The notes beneath the pieces are model-generated. The model did not search any database. It worked only from the letters and a program-made list of their open reading frames with translations, and was not told the DNA's origin. A program made the position numbers and the translations under genes. Positions 8,946 through 18,033 of a stretch of DNA of 64,000 nt are shown here, piece after piece. Source of the DNA: Anaerococcus prevotii DSM 20548 (GTDB taxonomy: Bacteria; Bacillota; Clostridia; Tissierellales; Peptoniphilaceae); assembly GCF_000024105.1 (NCBI RefSeq), contig NC_013171.1:988501-1052500 (forward strand). Direction: 5' to 3'. The stretch's first letter is position 1. Each line of letters begins with the position of its first letter.

Positions 8946-9230
8946 ATGTTAACAGGTAAGCAAAGAGCAAAATTGAAACAAGAATCACATGATTTCAAAC
9001 CAGTAATTAATATTGGAAAGTTTTCAGTTACTGACGAATTGATTAAGGCTATAGATGAAGCATTAGAAGCGCGTGAGCTTATTAAGATAAAAATTTTAAA
9101 CAATAATATGGATGACCAAGAAGAAATTATTGATACTATTATTGAAAAGACTGGTTCTGAATTTATTTCTCACTTAGGTTCAATATTTACAATTTACAGA
9201 AAAAACAACGATAACAAATACGAGCTATAA
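8946..9230 (+). CDS. yhbY: Ribosome assembly RNA-binding protein YhbY (CRM domain)
   Basis: A 94-residue single CRM-domain protein with LTGKQRAKLKQESH at the start and INIGKFSVTDELIKAIDEAL. Members bind 50S precursors. It lies between obg and nadD as in Bacillus (yqeI), has a GGAG ribosome site, and overlaps nadD by one base. Confidence 0.93.
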   Translation: MLTGKQRAKLKQESHDFKPVINIGKFSVTDELIKAIDEALEARELIKIKILNNNMDDQEEIIDTIIEKTGSEFISHLGSIFTIYRKNNDNKYEL

Positions 9231-9826
9231 TGAGAATAGGACTATATGGGGGGACTTTTGACCCGATTCATGTAGGTCACTTGATAGTGATAGAAAATGC
9301 TATCAATTTCATGAAGCTTGATAGAGTAATAATTTTACCTAGTTCAAATCCTCCACACAAAAAGCACAAGAAGAAAACAGATACAAATATAAGGGTTGAG
9401 ATGGTTAGTGAGGCCATAAAAGATAATGATAAAATTATTCTATCTACCTTCGAATCTACCGATGATAGTGTCAGATATACTCATGAGACGATAAGGTATT
9501 TCAAGGAAGCCTTCAAAGATGACGATATATTTTATATAATGGGAGAGGATTCCTTCTTAACTATAGATACATGGAAAAACTATGATTATATCTTAGATGA
9601 AAATATCATTGTATTTACAAGAAGTAATATAGATAAAGATAGTGAGTTAGTGGAAAAGGTTGAACTTATCAAAAAAGATAATCCTAACATCTTTTTAATT
9701 AATAACCTCAACATTAATATATCCTCAACTTTTATAAGAAATCTGGTAAAAAATAAGCTAAGTATTAAATATTTAGTTAGAGATAATGTTAGATATATTA
9801 TAGAAAAAAGAGGCTTATATGTTTGA
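9230..9826 (+). CDS. nadD: Nicotinate-nucleotide adenylyltransferase
   Basis: Adenylates nicotinate mononucleotide in NAD synthesis. The nucleotidyltransferase motif GGTFDPIHVGHL is at residues 7-18 and the second motif ISSTFIRN is near residue 164. At 198 residues it is full length. The next gene, yqeK, overlaps by 8 bases. In some relatives NadD and YqeK are fused, so the order is expected. Confidence 0.96.
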   Translation: MRIGLYGGTFDPIHVGHLIVIENAINFMKLDRVIILPSSNPPHKKHKKKTDTNIRVEMVSEAIKDNDKIILSTFESTDDSVRYTHETIRYFKEAFKDDDIFYIMGEDSFLTIDTWKNYDYILDENIIVFTRSNIDKDSELVEKVELIKKDNPNIFLINNLNINISSTFIRNLVKNKLSIKYLVRDNVRYIIEKRGLYV

Positions 9827-10391
9827 TTATAAATTATATAAGGATAGATTGATTTCAGATATTGGTGAGAAAAGATATAAACATAGTCTTAGAGTTATGG
9901 AATGTGCAGAAAAATTAAGCCGAGGACAGAATGTAGATAAGGAGAAGGTGAAAACTGCTGCTTTCCTACATGACTGCGCAAAGTATAACGAAGAAAGATA
10001 CATGAAAGAGCTTAATGTAGACAATTTTAAGGAAATTGACCCTGATTCATCAAAATCTGTAATTCATTCTTTTTTGGGAGCAGAAGTCGCTAAAAAAGTG
10101 TATAATATTAAAGATGAGGAGATATTAAAAGCTATCAAATATCATACTACCGGAAAGGAAAATATGAGTCTTTTAGAAAAAATTGTATTCTTAGCTGATG
10201 CAATAGAGGATAAAAGATCATATCCTGGAGTAGATGAAATTAGGAGTAAATCATTAATCGACCTAGATGCAGGAGTTTTGGAATGTTTAAACCACAACAT
10301 AAAATACCTAATAGATACAGATGCTTTTATTGATCCTTTAACACTTAGGGCAAGAAATTATTTAATAAAGGAGAAAAATGGAAAAGCTTGA
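9819..10391 (+). CDS. yqeK: YqeK-type HD-domain phosphohydrolase (diadenosine tetraphosphatase)
   Basis: A 190-residue HD-superfamily hydrolase. Metal ligands are visible as His in RYKHSLRV, the doublet in AAFLHDCAKY, and further His in VIHSFLGAEV and IKYHTTGK, with the final Asp in FLADAIED. YqeK members split Ap4A into two ADP. The gene overlaps nadD and rsfS, so the five genes from obg to rsfS behave as one unit. Confidence 0.9.
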   Translation: MFDYKLYKDRLISDIGEKRYKHSLRVMECAEKLSRGQNVDKEKVKTAAFLHDCAKYNEERYMKELNVDNFKEIDPDSSKSVIHSFLGAEVAKKVYNIKDEEILKAIKYHTTGKENMSLLEKIVFLADAIEDKRSYPGVDEIRSKSLIDLDAGVLECLNHNIKYLIDTDAFIDPLTLRARNYLIKEKNGKA

Positions 10392-10686
10392 AACAATTTT
10401 AAAAACATTAAATGATAAATTAGCTGAAGATGTAAAAGTTATAGACTTAGACTCTTCATCTATTGCTGATAAATTTGTAATAGCAAGTGGTGGAAGTATC
10501 AATCAAACGAGAGCTTTAGCTGATTATATAGAAGATGATTTAGAAAAAGAAGGATATAGCATTTTATCCAAAGAAGGTCTAAGAGAAGGAGAATGGATAC
10601 TCTTGGATGCTGGAGATATAATCGTACACATTTTCACACAAAAACAACGTGAATTTTATGATTTAGATAATCTATGGGAGAATTAA
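10378..10686 (+). CDS. rsfS: Ribosome silencing factor RsfS
   Basis: Binds L14 and blocks subunit joining when nutrients are short. The 102-residue protein shows the family signature DKFVIASGGSINQTRALADY and ends with EGEWILLDAGDIIVHIFTQ and REFYDLDNLW. It follows yqeK with a 14-base overlap, as in most Firmicutes. Confidence 0.96.
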   Translation: MEKLETILKTLNDKLAEDVKVIDLDSSSIADKFVIASGGSINQTRALADYIEDDLEKEGYSILSKEGLREGEWILLDAGDIIVHIFTQKQREFYDLDNLWEN

Positions 10687-10713
10687 GCTCTCATAGATTT
10701 CTAGGAGTATTTT

Positions 10714-11349
10714 ATGTCTGATGATAAAAAAGATAAAATCATTTACGGTTTAATAATAGCAGTTTTTATCTTGATAGCTAATTTCGCATATTCAAATAAT
10801 ATAGGTGGATTTTTTGACAAATCTGATAAAATTTCATTAGTTGATGAGGATAATTTAACTGATGAAGATAATATTATTGACTCTAAAAAAGATGAAACAA
10901 TAAATGATACAACAAAAAAAGTTTATATATCAGGCGAGATAAACAAACCTGGAGTATATCAAATTAAAGATGGAGATAGACTTGAGGATTTGATTGAGGA
11001 AGCTGGTGGATTGACAGATAAGGCAAGTGAAAAAACACTTAATCTTGCTCAAAGATTAGATGATCAAATGAAAATTTACATACCTAATATCAATGAAGAG
11101 AACTCATTAGAAAATATTGATCCTAATCAGGCTGCAAATATAAGTGTTAGTAGCAAATCTGAACTTATTAATATTAATACCGCCAGTAAAGAAGAACTTA
11201 TGACCTTACCTAACATAGGAGATAAGAGGGCGGAAGCTATAATCGAGTATAGAAGTGCAAATAAGTTTGAGAATATAGAAGATATTAAGAATGTTACTGG
11301 AATAGGCGATAAATTTTATGAAGCCTTAAAGGATTTGATTACAATATAG
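10714..11349 (+). CDS. comEA: ComEA-type DNA-binding membrane protein (SLBB + helix-hairpin-helix)
   Basis: A 211-residue protein with one N-terminal transmembrane helix (about residues 9-27) and an acidic linker. A SLBB domain covers about residues 70-128 (VYISGEINKPGVYQI and DLIEEAGGLTDKASE). A C-terminal helix-hairpin-helix pair covers about 150-211 (LININTASKEELMTLPNIG). This is the architecture of ComEA, the surface DNA receptor for transformation. No comEC follows here, so the uptake channel, if present, lies elsewhere. A competence role is inferred from the domains. Confidence 0.85.
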   Translation: MSDDKKDKIIYGLIIAVFILIANFAYSNNIGGFFDKSDKISLVDEDNLTDEDNIIDSKKDETINDTTKKVYISGEINKPGVYQIKDGDRLEDLIEEAGGLTDKASEKTLNLAQRLDDQMKIYIPNINEENSLENIDPNQAANISVSSKSELININTASKEELMTLPNIGDKRAEAIIEYRSANKFENIEDIKNVTGIGDKFYEALKDLITI

Positions 11350-11360
11350 GTGAGAATATA

Positions 11361-11762
11361 ATGAAACTATCGACAAGAGGCAGGTATGGACTAAGGGCTA
11401 TGTGTTATCTAGCTAGTAATAAAGATAGAGGATATATCTCTGTATCAGAGATGAGTGATAAGCTAAACCTATCAGAGAATTATTTAGAACAGTTGATAAG
11501 GCTACTTAAAAATGATGGCTTAATCACATCCGCTAGAGGGCCTAAGGGAGGATATAAAATCACAAGAGATCTTGATGAGATTTCTGTAGGTGAAGTTTTA
11601 AGAGTTCTCGAGGGCAACATAACCATGAGCGACTGTGTGAGCGGAGATCACTTTTGTGATGATAAATGTGATGCGTATTTTGTCTTTGACAGAATAGATA
11701 AGGTAATAAATGAAGCAGTCGACTCTATTAGTTTAAAAAATATGATAAATCAGGAAGTTTGA
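11361..11762 (+). CDS. Rrf2-family transcriptional regulator (IscR-like)
   Basis: A 133-residue winged-helix regulator with the typical start MKLSTRGRYGLRAMCYLA and the wing GPKGGYKI. Cysteines at 92, 99 and 103 in the loop before the dimerisation helix fit Fe-S ligation as in IscR. Those positions are not identical to the E. coli 92/98/104 pattern. In many Clostridia the order is Rrf2-iscS-iscU-mnmA-alaS. Here alaS follows directly, so its usual sulfur-cluster targets are not adjacent. It probably controls Fe-S or cysteine metabolism genes elsewhere (inference). Confidence 0.88.
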   Translation: MKLSTRGRYGLRAMCYLASNKDRGYISVSEMSDKLNLSENYLEQLIRLLKNDGLITSARGPKGGYKITRDLDEISVGEVLRVLEGNITMSDCVSGDHFCDDKCDAYFVFDRIDKVINEAVDSISLKNMINQEV

Positions 11763-11771
11763 GGTAAATGA

Positions 11772-14384
11772 ATGAAAAACTTAGGAATGAATGAGTTAAG
11801 AAGCAAATATTTGAATTTTTTTGGAAATGAGAAGGGTCATACACTTCTAAAATCATTTCCACTAATCCCTATAGATGATGACTCTTTATTATTAATCAAT
11901 GCTGGAATGGCGCCACTTAAAAAGTACTTTACTGGCGAAAAAAAGATGAAAAACAATAGAGCGACATCTTCACAAAAATGTGTAAGAACTGCCGATATAG
12001 AAAGAGTAGGTAAGACAGAACGTCACGGAACATTCTTCGAAATGCTGGGTAACTTCTCATTTGGTGATTATTTCAAAAAAGAAGCTATAACTTGGGCTTA
12101 TGAATTCCTAACCAAAGAACTTGAGATTTCTAAAGATGACATATGGGTTACAGTATTTAAAGAAGACGAAGAAGCCTACAATATATGGCATGATGAGATA
12201 GGTCTTGATAGCGAAAGAATTCTTAGAGAAGGTAAAGAAGATAACTTTTGGGAGCTTGAAGTAGGTCCTTGTGGTCCTTGTTCAGAAATATTTGTGGATA
12301 GGGGAGCAGGTAGGGCTATCGATGAGAATGACAATAGGCCAGGAAATGATGACTCAGATAGATTTATGGAAGTATGGAATCTAGTGTTCACCCAGTTCAA
12401 CAAAGATAGTCAGGGAAATTATACACCACTTGCTCACCCAAACATTGATACAGGTATGGGCCTTGAAAGAATCGCAATGGTCTTACAGGATAAGGATAAT
12501 ATATTCGAAGTTGATGTTATGGCTGCTATAATCTCAGAAATTGAGAAATTATCAAATAAGAAATATAAGGAAAGTAAGAAAGATGATGTATCTATAAGAG
12601 TCATCGCAGATCACGCTAAGGCTATGACTTTCCTAACTTGTGATGGAGTTTTGCCTTCAAATGAAAAAAGAGGATATGTACTAAGACGACTCATTAGAAG
12701 AGCTTATAGACATGGTAAGCTTTTAGGAATAGAAGGCGAATTCTTAACTAATATTGTAGATAAAGTTATAGATACCTACAAAGTTGAATACGATGAACTA
12801 GATGCAAATAGAGAAAAAATAAAATCTGTAATAAGAGATGAAGAGGAAAGATTCCAGAAAACAATTGACCAAGGACTAGAAAGGCTAGAATCTTTAATAT
12901 CGAAAATGGAAAAAATCAAAAATAAAGTACTTGATGGTAAAGAAGCATTTAAGCTCTACGATACTTATGGATTTCCATTAGACTTAACTAAAGAGATACT
13001 GGAAGAAAAGAATCTCGATGTTGATGAGAAGACATTTAATGATGAAATGCAAATTCAAAAGCAAACAGCAAGGGAAGCTAGAAAGAAAGATGCAGGCTGG
13101 TCACTTGATAATATAAATACAGATGGAATTGCGAAAACCAGCTTTGTCGGTTATGATAATCTAGATATAAAAGCTAGAATTTTAAACTTGTTCAAAGAAA
13201 ACTCAGAAGTTTCTTCGCTAAGTGAGGGAGATAACGGTATAGTAATCAGTGATAAGACTTCATTTTATGCGGAAGGCGGCGGTGAGGTAGCTGATACTGG
13301 ACTAATATTAAGCGATTCCTTTAAGGCTAGAGTAATCGACGTACAAAAGCAAAAAGATATTTATTTCCATTATATCGAAGTTGTTGAAGGAGCTGTGTTT
13401 GTTGGTGATGATGCTCAGTTTAAGGTTGATAGAAATAAGAGACTGGCTATACAAAGAAATCACTCTGCAACACACTTACTAGATCAAGCCTTAAGAGACG
13501 TCTTAGGTGAAGATGTGAAACAGGCAGGATCATTGGTAGATGAAAACAAATTGAGATTTGATTTTTCTCATAACAGAGCTTTAACAAAAGAGGAAATTGA
13601 CAAAGTTGAAGAGATTGTTAACAGAGAGATTGTTAAGCAAGAGCTTGTCACAAAAGAAATAGTAGATTACAAAGAATCTCAAAAAATGGGAGCCATTGGC
13701 TTATTCGAAGATAAATACAAAGATAAGGTTAGAGTTGTTTCTATGGGCGATTACTCCATAGAGCTATGCGGTGGTTGCCATGTAAATAACACAAGCGATA
13801 TTTTAATGTTTAAAATTAAACAAGAATCATCTGTATCTGCTGGAGTAAGAAGAATTGAAGCTCTTACAGGTAAGAAAGCATTTGAGTATCTCAATGATAG
13901 AGCTAACAAACTAGATCAAGTAGCAGAAAGATTAAACACTAACACAAATAATATAACTAATAGAATAGATAGCCTAGAAAAAGAAATTGAAAAGCTAAAA
14001 TCAGAAAATAGTAGATTAAAATCCACAAATAGTTCTGATATAGTTAGCGAACTAAAAGAAGACGTAAAAGAAATTAAGGGTATAAATTTATTAGTTAAGA
14101 AATTTGAAAATGCTTCAATGGACGAGTTAAGAGACTATGAAAATAGGATAAAGTCATCTATTGATAATCTTATAATAGTGTTTGCTTCAGTTAGTGATAA
14201 GATTGTATTTACAGTTTCTGTTGATGATAAACTTACTGATAAGTACAATGCTGGTAAAATAGTAAGACAAATTGCTCAAATTACTGGAGGTAATGGTGGA
14301 GGCAAGAAGAACTTTGCTCAAGCCGGAGGAAAAGATATTTCTAAGCTAAAAGAAGCTTTAGAAAAAGTCAGTGAAATAATTTAA
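11772..14384 (+). CDS. alaS: Alanyl-tRNA synthetase
   Basis: An 870-residue class II synthetase of full length. The catalytic core holds TERHGTFFEMLGNFSFGDYF and the tRNA-recognition region. The editing domain has zinc-binding HSATHLL (about residue 565) and CGGCHV (about residue 665). A coiled coil (about 715-760) leads to the DHHA1 C-Ala domain with GGNGGGKKNFAQAGGKD. It lies 9 bases after the Rrf2 gene, so no T-box leader can fit between them. IreB follows after 10 bases. Confidence 0.98.
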   Translation: MKNLGMNELRSKYLNFFGNEKGHTLLKSFPLIPIDDDSLLLINAGMAPLKKYFTGEKKMKNNRATSSQKCVRTADIERVGKTERHGTFFEMLGNFSFGDYFKKEAITWAYEFLTKELEISKDDIWVTVFKEDEEAYNIWHDEIGLDSERILREGKEDNFWELEVGPCGPCSEIFVDRGAGRAIDENDNRPGNDDSDRFMEVWNLVFTQFNKDSQGNYTPLAHPNIDTGMGLERIAMVLQDKDNIFEVDVMAAIISEIEKLSNKKYKESKKDDVSIRVIADHAKAMTFLTCDGVLPSNEKRGYVLRRLIRRAYRHGKLLGIEGEFLTNIVDKVIDTYKVEYDELDANREKIKSVIRDEEERFQKTIDQGLERLESLISKMEKIKNKVLDGKEAFKLYDTYGFPLDLTKEILEEKNLDVDEKTFNDEMQIQKQTAREARKKDAGWSLDNINTDGIAKTSFVGYDNLDIKARILNLFKENSEVSSLSEGDNGIVISDKTSFYAEGGGEVADTGLILSDSFKARVIDVQKQKDIYFHYIEVVEGAVFVGDDAQFKVDRNKRLAIQRNHSATHLLDQALRDVLGEDVKQAGSLVDENKLRFDFSHNRALTKEEIDKVEEIVNREIVKQELVTKEIVDYKESQKMGAIGLFEDKYKDKVRVVSMGDYSIELCGGCHVNNTSDILMFKIKQESSVSAGVRRIEALTGKKAFEYLNDRANKLDQVAERLNTNTNNITNRIDSLEKEIEKLKSENSRLKSTNSSDIVSELKEDVKEIKGINLLVKKFENASMDELRDYENRIKSSIDNLIIVFASVSDKIVFTVSVDDKLTDKYNAGKIVRQIAQITGGNGGGKKNFAQAGGKDISKLKEALEKVSEII

Positions 14385-14394
14385 AGGAGATATT

Positions 14395-14655
14395 ATGGCT
14401 GATAAAAATAACTTCAATGAGACCATGCTATTTAAGGCAGATAAAAATCAAGAAAAAGATATTAGAGAAATTCTAACAACAGTGTATAAATCATTAGAAG
14501 ATAAAGGATACAAACCAACTGGTCAAATAGTAGGCTATTTATTATCAGGTGATCCAACTTATATCACTGCCCATAACGGTGCTAGAAAGTTAATAAGAAC
14601 AGTAGACCGTGATCGTATACTCGAAGAATTACTAGAGAAGTATATCAATGAGTAG
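14395..14655 (+). CDS. ireB: IreB family protein (DUF965)
   Basis: An 86-residue small protein of the IreB/YrzL family with the characteristic GYKPTGQIVGYLLSGDPTYI and a C-terminal ALLEKY-like helix. In Enterococcus, IreB is phosphorylated by the PASTA kinase IreK and lowers cephalosporin resistance. Location between alaS and ruvX is conserved across Firmicutes. It overlaps ruvX by 8 bases. Confidence 0.92.
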   Translation: MADKNNFNETMLFKADKNQEKDIREILTTVYKSLEDKGYKPTGQIVGYLLSGDPTYITAHNGARKLIRTVDRDRILEELLEKYINE

Positions 14656-15067
14656 AATAATGGGTCTAGATGTTGGTAATAAAACAATTGGGGTTGCTCT
14701 AAGTGACCCTATGTTTTTATTATCAAATGCTCTGGAAACAATAAAAAGAAAAAAGGCAAGTGTAGACATCGAAAGAATTAAGCAATTAGTCGAAGAAAAT
14801 GATGTGAATCTAATAGTAGTTGGCCTACCTAAAAATATGAATAATACAATAGGCCCACAAGCTATGAGAGTTATAAGTTTTGTAGATTTACTAAAAAAAC
14901 AAGTAGATGTCGAAGTTGTCTATGAAGATGAAAGAATGACTACTATTCAATCAGAAGCTGTTCTTATGGATATGGAAGTTAGACGTGAAAATCGTAAAAA
15001 ATATATAGATAAAATTGCGGCTACTTTCATACTTCAAACATATTTGGATAGGAGAAAAAATGGATAA
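14648..15067 (+). CDS. ruvX: Holliday junction resolvase-like RuvX/YqgF
   Basis: A 139-residue RNase H-fold protein with MGLDVGNKTIGVALSDP at the start, the GLPKNMN loop and EDERMTT carrying the catalytic acid. YqgF is implicated in 16S rRNA 5' processing or Holliday-junction resolution, and its main role is unsettled. It overlaps both neighbours slightly. Confidence 0.93.
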   Translation: MSRIMGLDVGNKTIGVALSDPMFLLSNALETIKRKKASVDIERIKQLVEENDVNLIVVGLPKNMNNTIGPQAMRVISFVDLLKKQVDVEVVYEDERMTTIQSEAVLMDMEVRRENRKKYIDKIAATFILQTYLDRRKNG

Positions 15068-15302
15068 TATTATTTTGCTTGATGAAGAAAATAATGAAGT
15101 CGAATTTGAAATATTAGATACATTCGGAGTAGATGAGGCGAATTATGCTGCCTTAAAACAAGTAGAAGATGAGCTTATTTTAATTGTAGAAGTTATTGAA
15201 AAAAATAACGAGATTGAACTAAGATCCATAGAAGACCAGGATTTATTAGATGAGCTCATAGAAATTTATGAAGAAATGAAAGAAGATGTCGATGAATACT
15301 GA
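15060..15302 (+). CDS. DUF1292 (YrzB-type) small acidic protein
   Basis: An 80-residue acidic protein starting MDNIILLDEENNEVEFEI, a clear DUF1292 signature. Function is unknown. An open frame continues upstream to 15015, but the ATG at 15060 has GGAG seven bases before it and gives the family's normal length. It overlaps the end of ruvX by 8 bases and the start of the Fur gene. The ireB-ruvX-DUF1292-fur order is standard in Clostridia. Confidence 0.88.
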   Translation: MDNIILLDEENNEVEFEILDTFGVDEANYAALKQVEDELILIVEVIEKNNEIELRSIEDQDLLDELIEIYEEMKEDVDEY

Positions 15303-15729
15303 TCAGATTAGAAAAATTTTTGAAGAAAATAACCAAAAATTTACTAAACAAAGAGAGATTATCTTTAACGCATTAAAAAATTCTGAGGCAAAACACATTA
15401 CGCCAGAAGAACTTTTTTCAATAGTACATCAAGAACATAAGCAAGTAGGTATTGCTACTATCTATAGAACTTTAAATATATTTGAAGAACTTGGAATTGT
15501 AAATAAACAAGAATTTACCGACCAAGCCTATACTTACGAACTTATCGATCCTAAAAATGATCACCACGATCATATAATTTGTACTACTTGCGGTAAGATA
15601 ATAGAAGAAGAATTTCTATCTAAAGATGAAATGAAAGAATCTTTAAAAAAGGAATTTAATTTTGATTTAGATTATTATTCATTAAGAATCTTTGGTACTT
15701 GCTCCGATTGTCAAAAAAACAAGGAGTAA
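15292..15729 (+). CDS. Fur-family metalloregulator
   Basis: A ~145-residue Fur/PerR-type repressor. The winged helix has GIATIYRTLNIFEELGIV. The metal site is HHDHIICTTCGK, and a second CxxC (CSDC) near the C-terminus completes the structural zinc site. Which metal or peroxide signal it reads cannot be decided from the sequence. An ATG at 15286 in the same frame is an alternative start. The one at 15292 has better spacing from AAGAAG. Confidence 0.9.
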   Translation: MNTDQIRKIFEENNQKFTKQREIIFNALKNSEAKHITPEELFSIVHQEHKQVGIATIYRTLNIFEELGIVNKQEFTDQAYTYELIDPKNDHHDHIICTTCGKIIEEEFLSKDEMKESLKKEFNFDLDYYSLRIFGTCSDCQKNKE

Positions 15730-15731
15730 TA

Positions 15732-17414
15732 ATGCAAAATGACAAAAAATTAAGAATAATCCCTCTTGGAGGGTTACAAGAAGTAGGTAAAAACTGTACA
15801 TTGGTAGAATATGGAAATGATATGATCATGATAGATTGTGGATTGACCTTCCCTGATGCTGAAATGTTGGGAGTAGATATAGTAATTCCAGATTTTACCT
15901 ATGTTGAAGAAAATAAAAATAAACTTAGAGGAATATTTGTAACTCATGGTCACGAGGACCATATTGGAGCTATACCATATTTCCTAAAGAACATTGATAC
16001 AAATGTATATTGTTCAAAGCTAACTAAGGGCTTATTAGAAAATAAATTTAAAGAGCACGGTTTAAATCCTAACAAAATTAAGATGGTAAATGTAAATAAT
16101 ACTGTAAAAGTTGGATCTTTGAGTGCTGAATTTATTAGAGTGAGCCACTCAATACCTGATGCTTGCTCAATAGCTGTGAAGTCTCCTGTTGGAACAGTAA
16201 TATTTACTGGTGACTTTAAGATGGACTTCACTCCGATTGATAATGATCCAACAGATATTCAAAGACTTGCAGAATTAGGACGAAAAGGAGTATTAGCCCT
16301 ATTTGCGGATAGTACAAATGTTGAAAGAGAAGGATACTCCCTAAGTGAGAAAACTGTAGGGGATACCTTTATACAAATATTTGGAAGAGCTAAGTCAAGA
16401 ATAATCGTTGCTACTTTTGCATCAAACCTTCATAGGGTTCAACAAATTATCTATGCAGCAGAAAGATACAATAAGAAAGTGGCCCTATCTGGTAGGTCAA
16501 TGCTCAATAACGTAAGAATTGCCAGTGAATTAGGATATCTAAAAGTAAAAAGCAATACTCTAATTGATATGAAAAATATCAAAAACTATGCTGACGATGA
16601 AATTGTAGTTCTATCAACAGGAACCCAAGGTGAACCTCTATCAGCACTTACTAGAATGGCTAATAGAGAACATAAACAAATAAATTTAAATGAAACTGAC
16701 ACTGTAATCCTATCATCATCAGCAATTCCAGGAAATGAGATGGCAATTAATAATACTATAAACAATCTAACAAAAATAGGTTGTAAGATTATTTATTCCT
16801 CTCTTGCTAAAGTACATGCTTCAGGACACGCTTGCCAAGAAGAAATTAAATTGATGTATCAATTAGTTACACCAAAATACCTTATTCCAGCCCACGGTGA
16901 AGTAAGACAGTTACAAAAGCATGCCGAAATAGCTGAAGATATGGGTCAGCCTAAGGAAAATATTTTGATTGGTAAAAACGGCGATGTTTATGAATTTACA
17001 AAAAAACATGGAGCTATTAATGGCAGAGTTCAAGCTGGTAATATCCTAGTTGACGGGTCTGGAATTGGCGATGTTGGTAACATTGTTCTAAAGGATAGAA
17101 AACACTTATCTGAAGATGGATTAGTTGTTGTTTCAATAACCTTTGATAAACATACTCAACAATTACTAGCTGGTCCTGATATTGTATCTCGTGGTTTCGT
17201 TTATGTTAAAGAAAATCAAGATATCATAGAAAATGCAAAGGATATAGTATTAAGATCAATTAAAAAATGTGCGGATAAGGAAATTCGAGCTATAAGTCAG
17301 ATTAAATACAAGATTAGAGAGGACTTGAAATCTTATATTTATAACGAATTAGGTCGTGATCCAATGATACTACCAGTTATATCTGAGTTGGAGAGTAATG
17401 AATCGTATAAATAA
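15732..17414 (+). CDS. rnj: Ribonuclease J
   Basis: A 560-residue metallo-beta-lactamase/beta-CASP ribonuclease with 5'-3' exo- and endonuclease activity. The metal motif THGHEDHIGAIPYFL is at about residue 74, and HASGHACQEE and PAHGEVRQ complete the active site. The C-terminal oligomerisation domain is complete. The frame opens earlier, at 15699, inside the Fur gene. The ATG at 15732 follows AAGGAG at 15721-15726 and gives the family start RIIPLGGLQEVGKN. RNase Y is encoded at 30570, so both main decay enzymes are present. Confidence 0.96.
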   Translation: MQNDKKLRIIPLGGLQEVGKNCTLVEYGNDMIMIDCGLTFPDAEMLGVDIVIPDFTYVEENKNKLRGIFVTHGHEDHIGAIPYFLKNIDTNVYCSKLTKGLLENKFKEHGLNPNKIKMVNVNNTVKVGSLSAEFIRVSHSIPDACSIAVKSPVGTVIFTGDFKMDFTPIDNDPTDIQRLAELGRKGVLALFADSTNVEREGYSLSEKTVGDTFIQIFGRAKSRIIVATFASNLHRVQQIIYAAERYNKKVALSGRSMLNNVRIASELGYLKVKSNTLIDMKNIKNYADDEIVVLSTGTQGEPLSALTRMANREHKQINLNETDTVILSSSAIPGNEMAINNTINNLTKIGCKIIYSSLAKVHASGHACQEEIKLMYQLVTPKYLIPAHGEVRQLQKHAEIAEDMGQPKENILIGKNGDVYEFTKKHGAINGRVQAGNILVDGSGIGDVGNIVLKDRKHLSEDGLVVVSITFDKHTQQLLAGPDIVSRGFVYVKENQDIIENAKDIVLRSIKKCADKEIRAISQIKYKIREDLKSYIYNELGRDPMILPVISELESNESYK

Positions 17415-18033
17415 TGAATACATTTCATCATTTATTGAAGATATAATAATAGATTGTGACTTCCTTGAACTAAGAAAGTTTGCGGAAAAAGAAAATGTCC
17501 CTATTATGAAACTTGAGTCTAAGGAATTTCTTAAGAATCTACTTGCTATTAAAAGACCAAAATCAATACTGGAAATAGGAACAGCAATAGGCTATTCTTC
17601 TTTGGTCTTTGATAAGTATTCTGATGCTAAGATAACTACAATAGAGTTATCAGAAGATATGGCTCATATCGCTCAGGAAAATTTTAATAAATATAATGTA
17701 GATATAAATTTAATAAATGATGACGCAGAAAAAGCCTTGACTAAATTGAATCAAGGCTTTGATTTTGTTTTTATAGATGCAAATAAATCTAATTACAAAT
17801 TCTATTTTGATTATATAGATAAAAATCTCCTCAATAATGGAGGAGTAATTGTAGCAGATAATATTTTATTTAGAGGCGAAGTTTGTAATGATGATTTAGT
17901 TGAGAAAAGAAAGATTACAATAATAAAAAGACTAAGGAATTTCCTAGCGTATATTACTAGAAGAGATGATTATCAAACTTCTATTATACCTATAGGCGAT
18001 GGAATAAGTGTTAGTGTTAAGGAGGATAAGTGA
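17398..18033 (+). CDS. trmR: TrmR-type O-methyltransferase (tRNA 5-hydroxyuridine methyltransferase)
   Basis: A 211-residue class I SAM methyltransferase. SAM motif I is LEIGTAIGYSS, and FVFIDANKSNYKFYFDYI and VADNILFRGEV are the metal-binding O-methyltransferase motifs. It resembles Bacillus YrrM (TrmR), which methylates ho5U34 to mo5U34 in tRNA. The next gene is a U32 peptidase-family protein of the TrhP type that would make ho5U, so the pair forms a coherent pathway. It overlaps rnj by 17 bases. Confidence 0.85.
   Translation: MNRINNEYISSFIEDIIIDCDFLELRKFAEKENVPIMKLESKEFLKNLLAIKRPKSILEIGTAIGYSSLVFDKYSDAKITTIELSEDMAHIAQENFNKYNVDINLINDDAEKALTKLNQGFDFVFIDANKSNYKFYFDYIDKNLLNNGGVIVADNILFRGEVCNDDLVEKRKITIIKRLRNFLAYITRRDDYQTSIIPIGDGISVSVKEDK

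Noticed and set aside
11763-11771. T-box leader for alaS
   Set aside because: Only nine bases separate the upstream stop from alaS, so there is no room.
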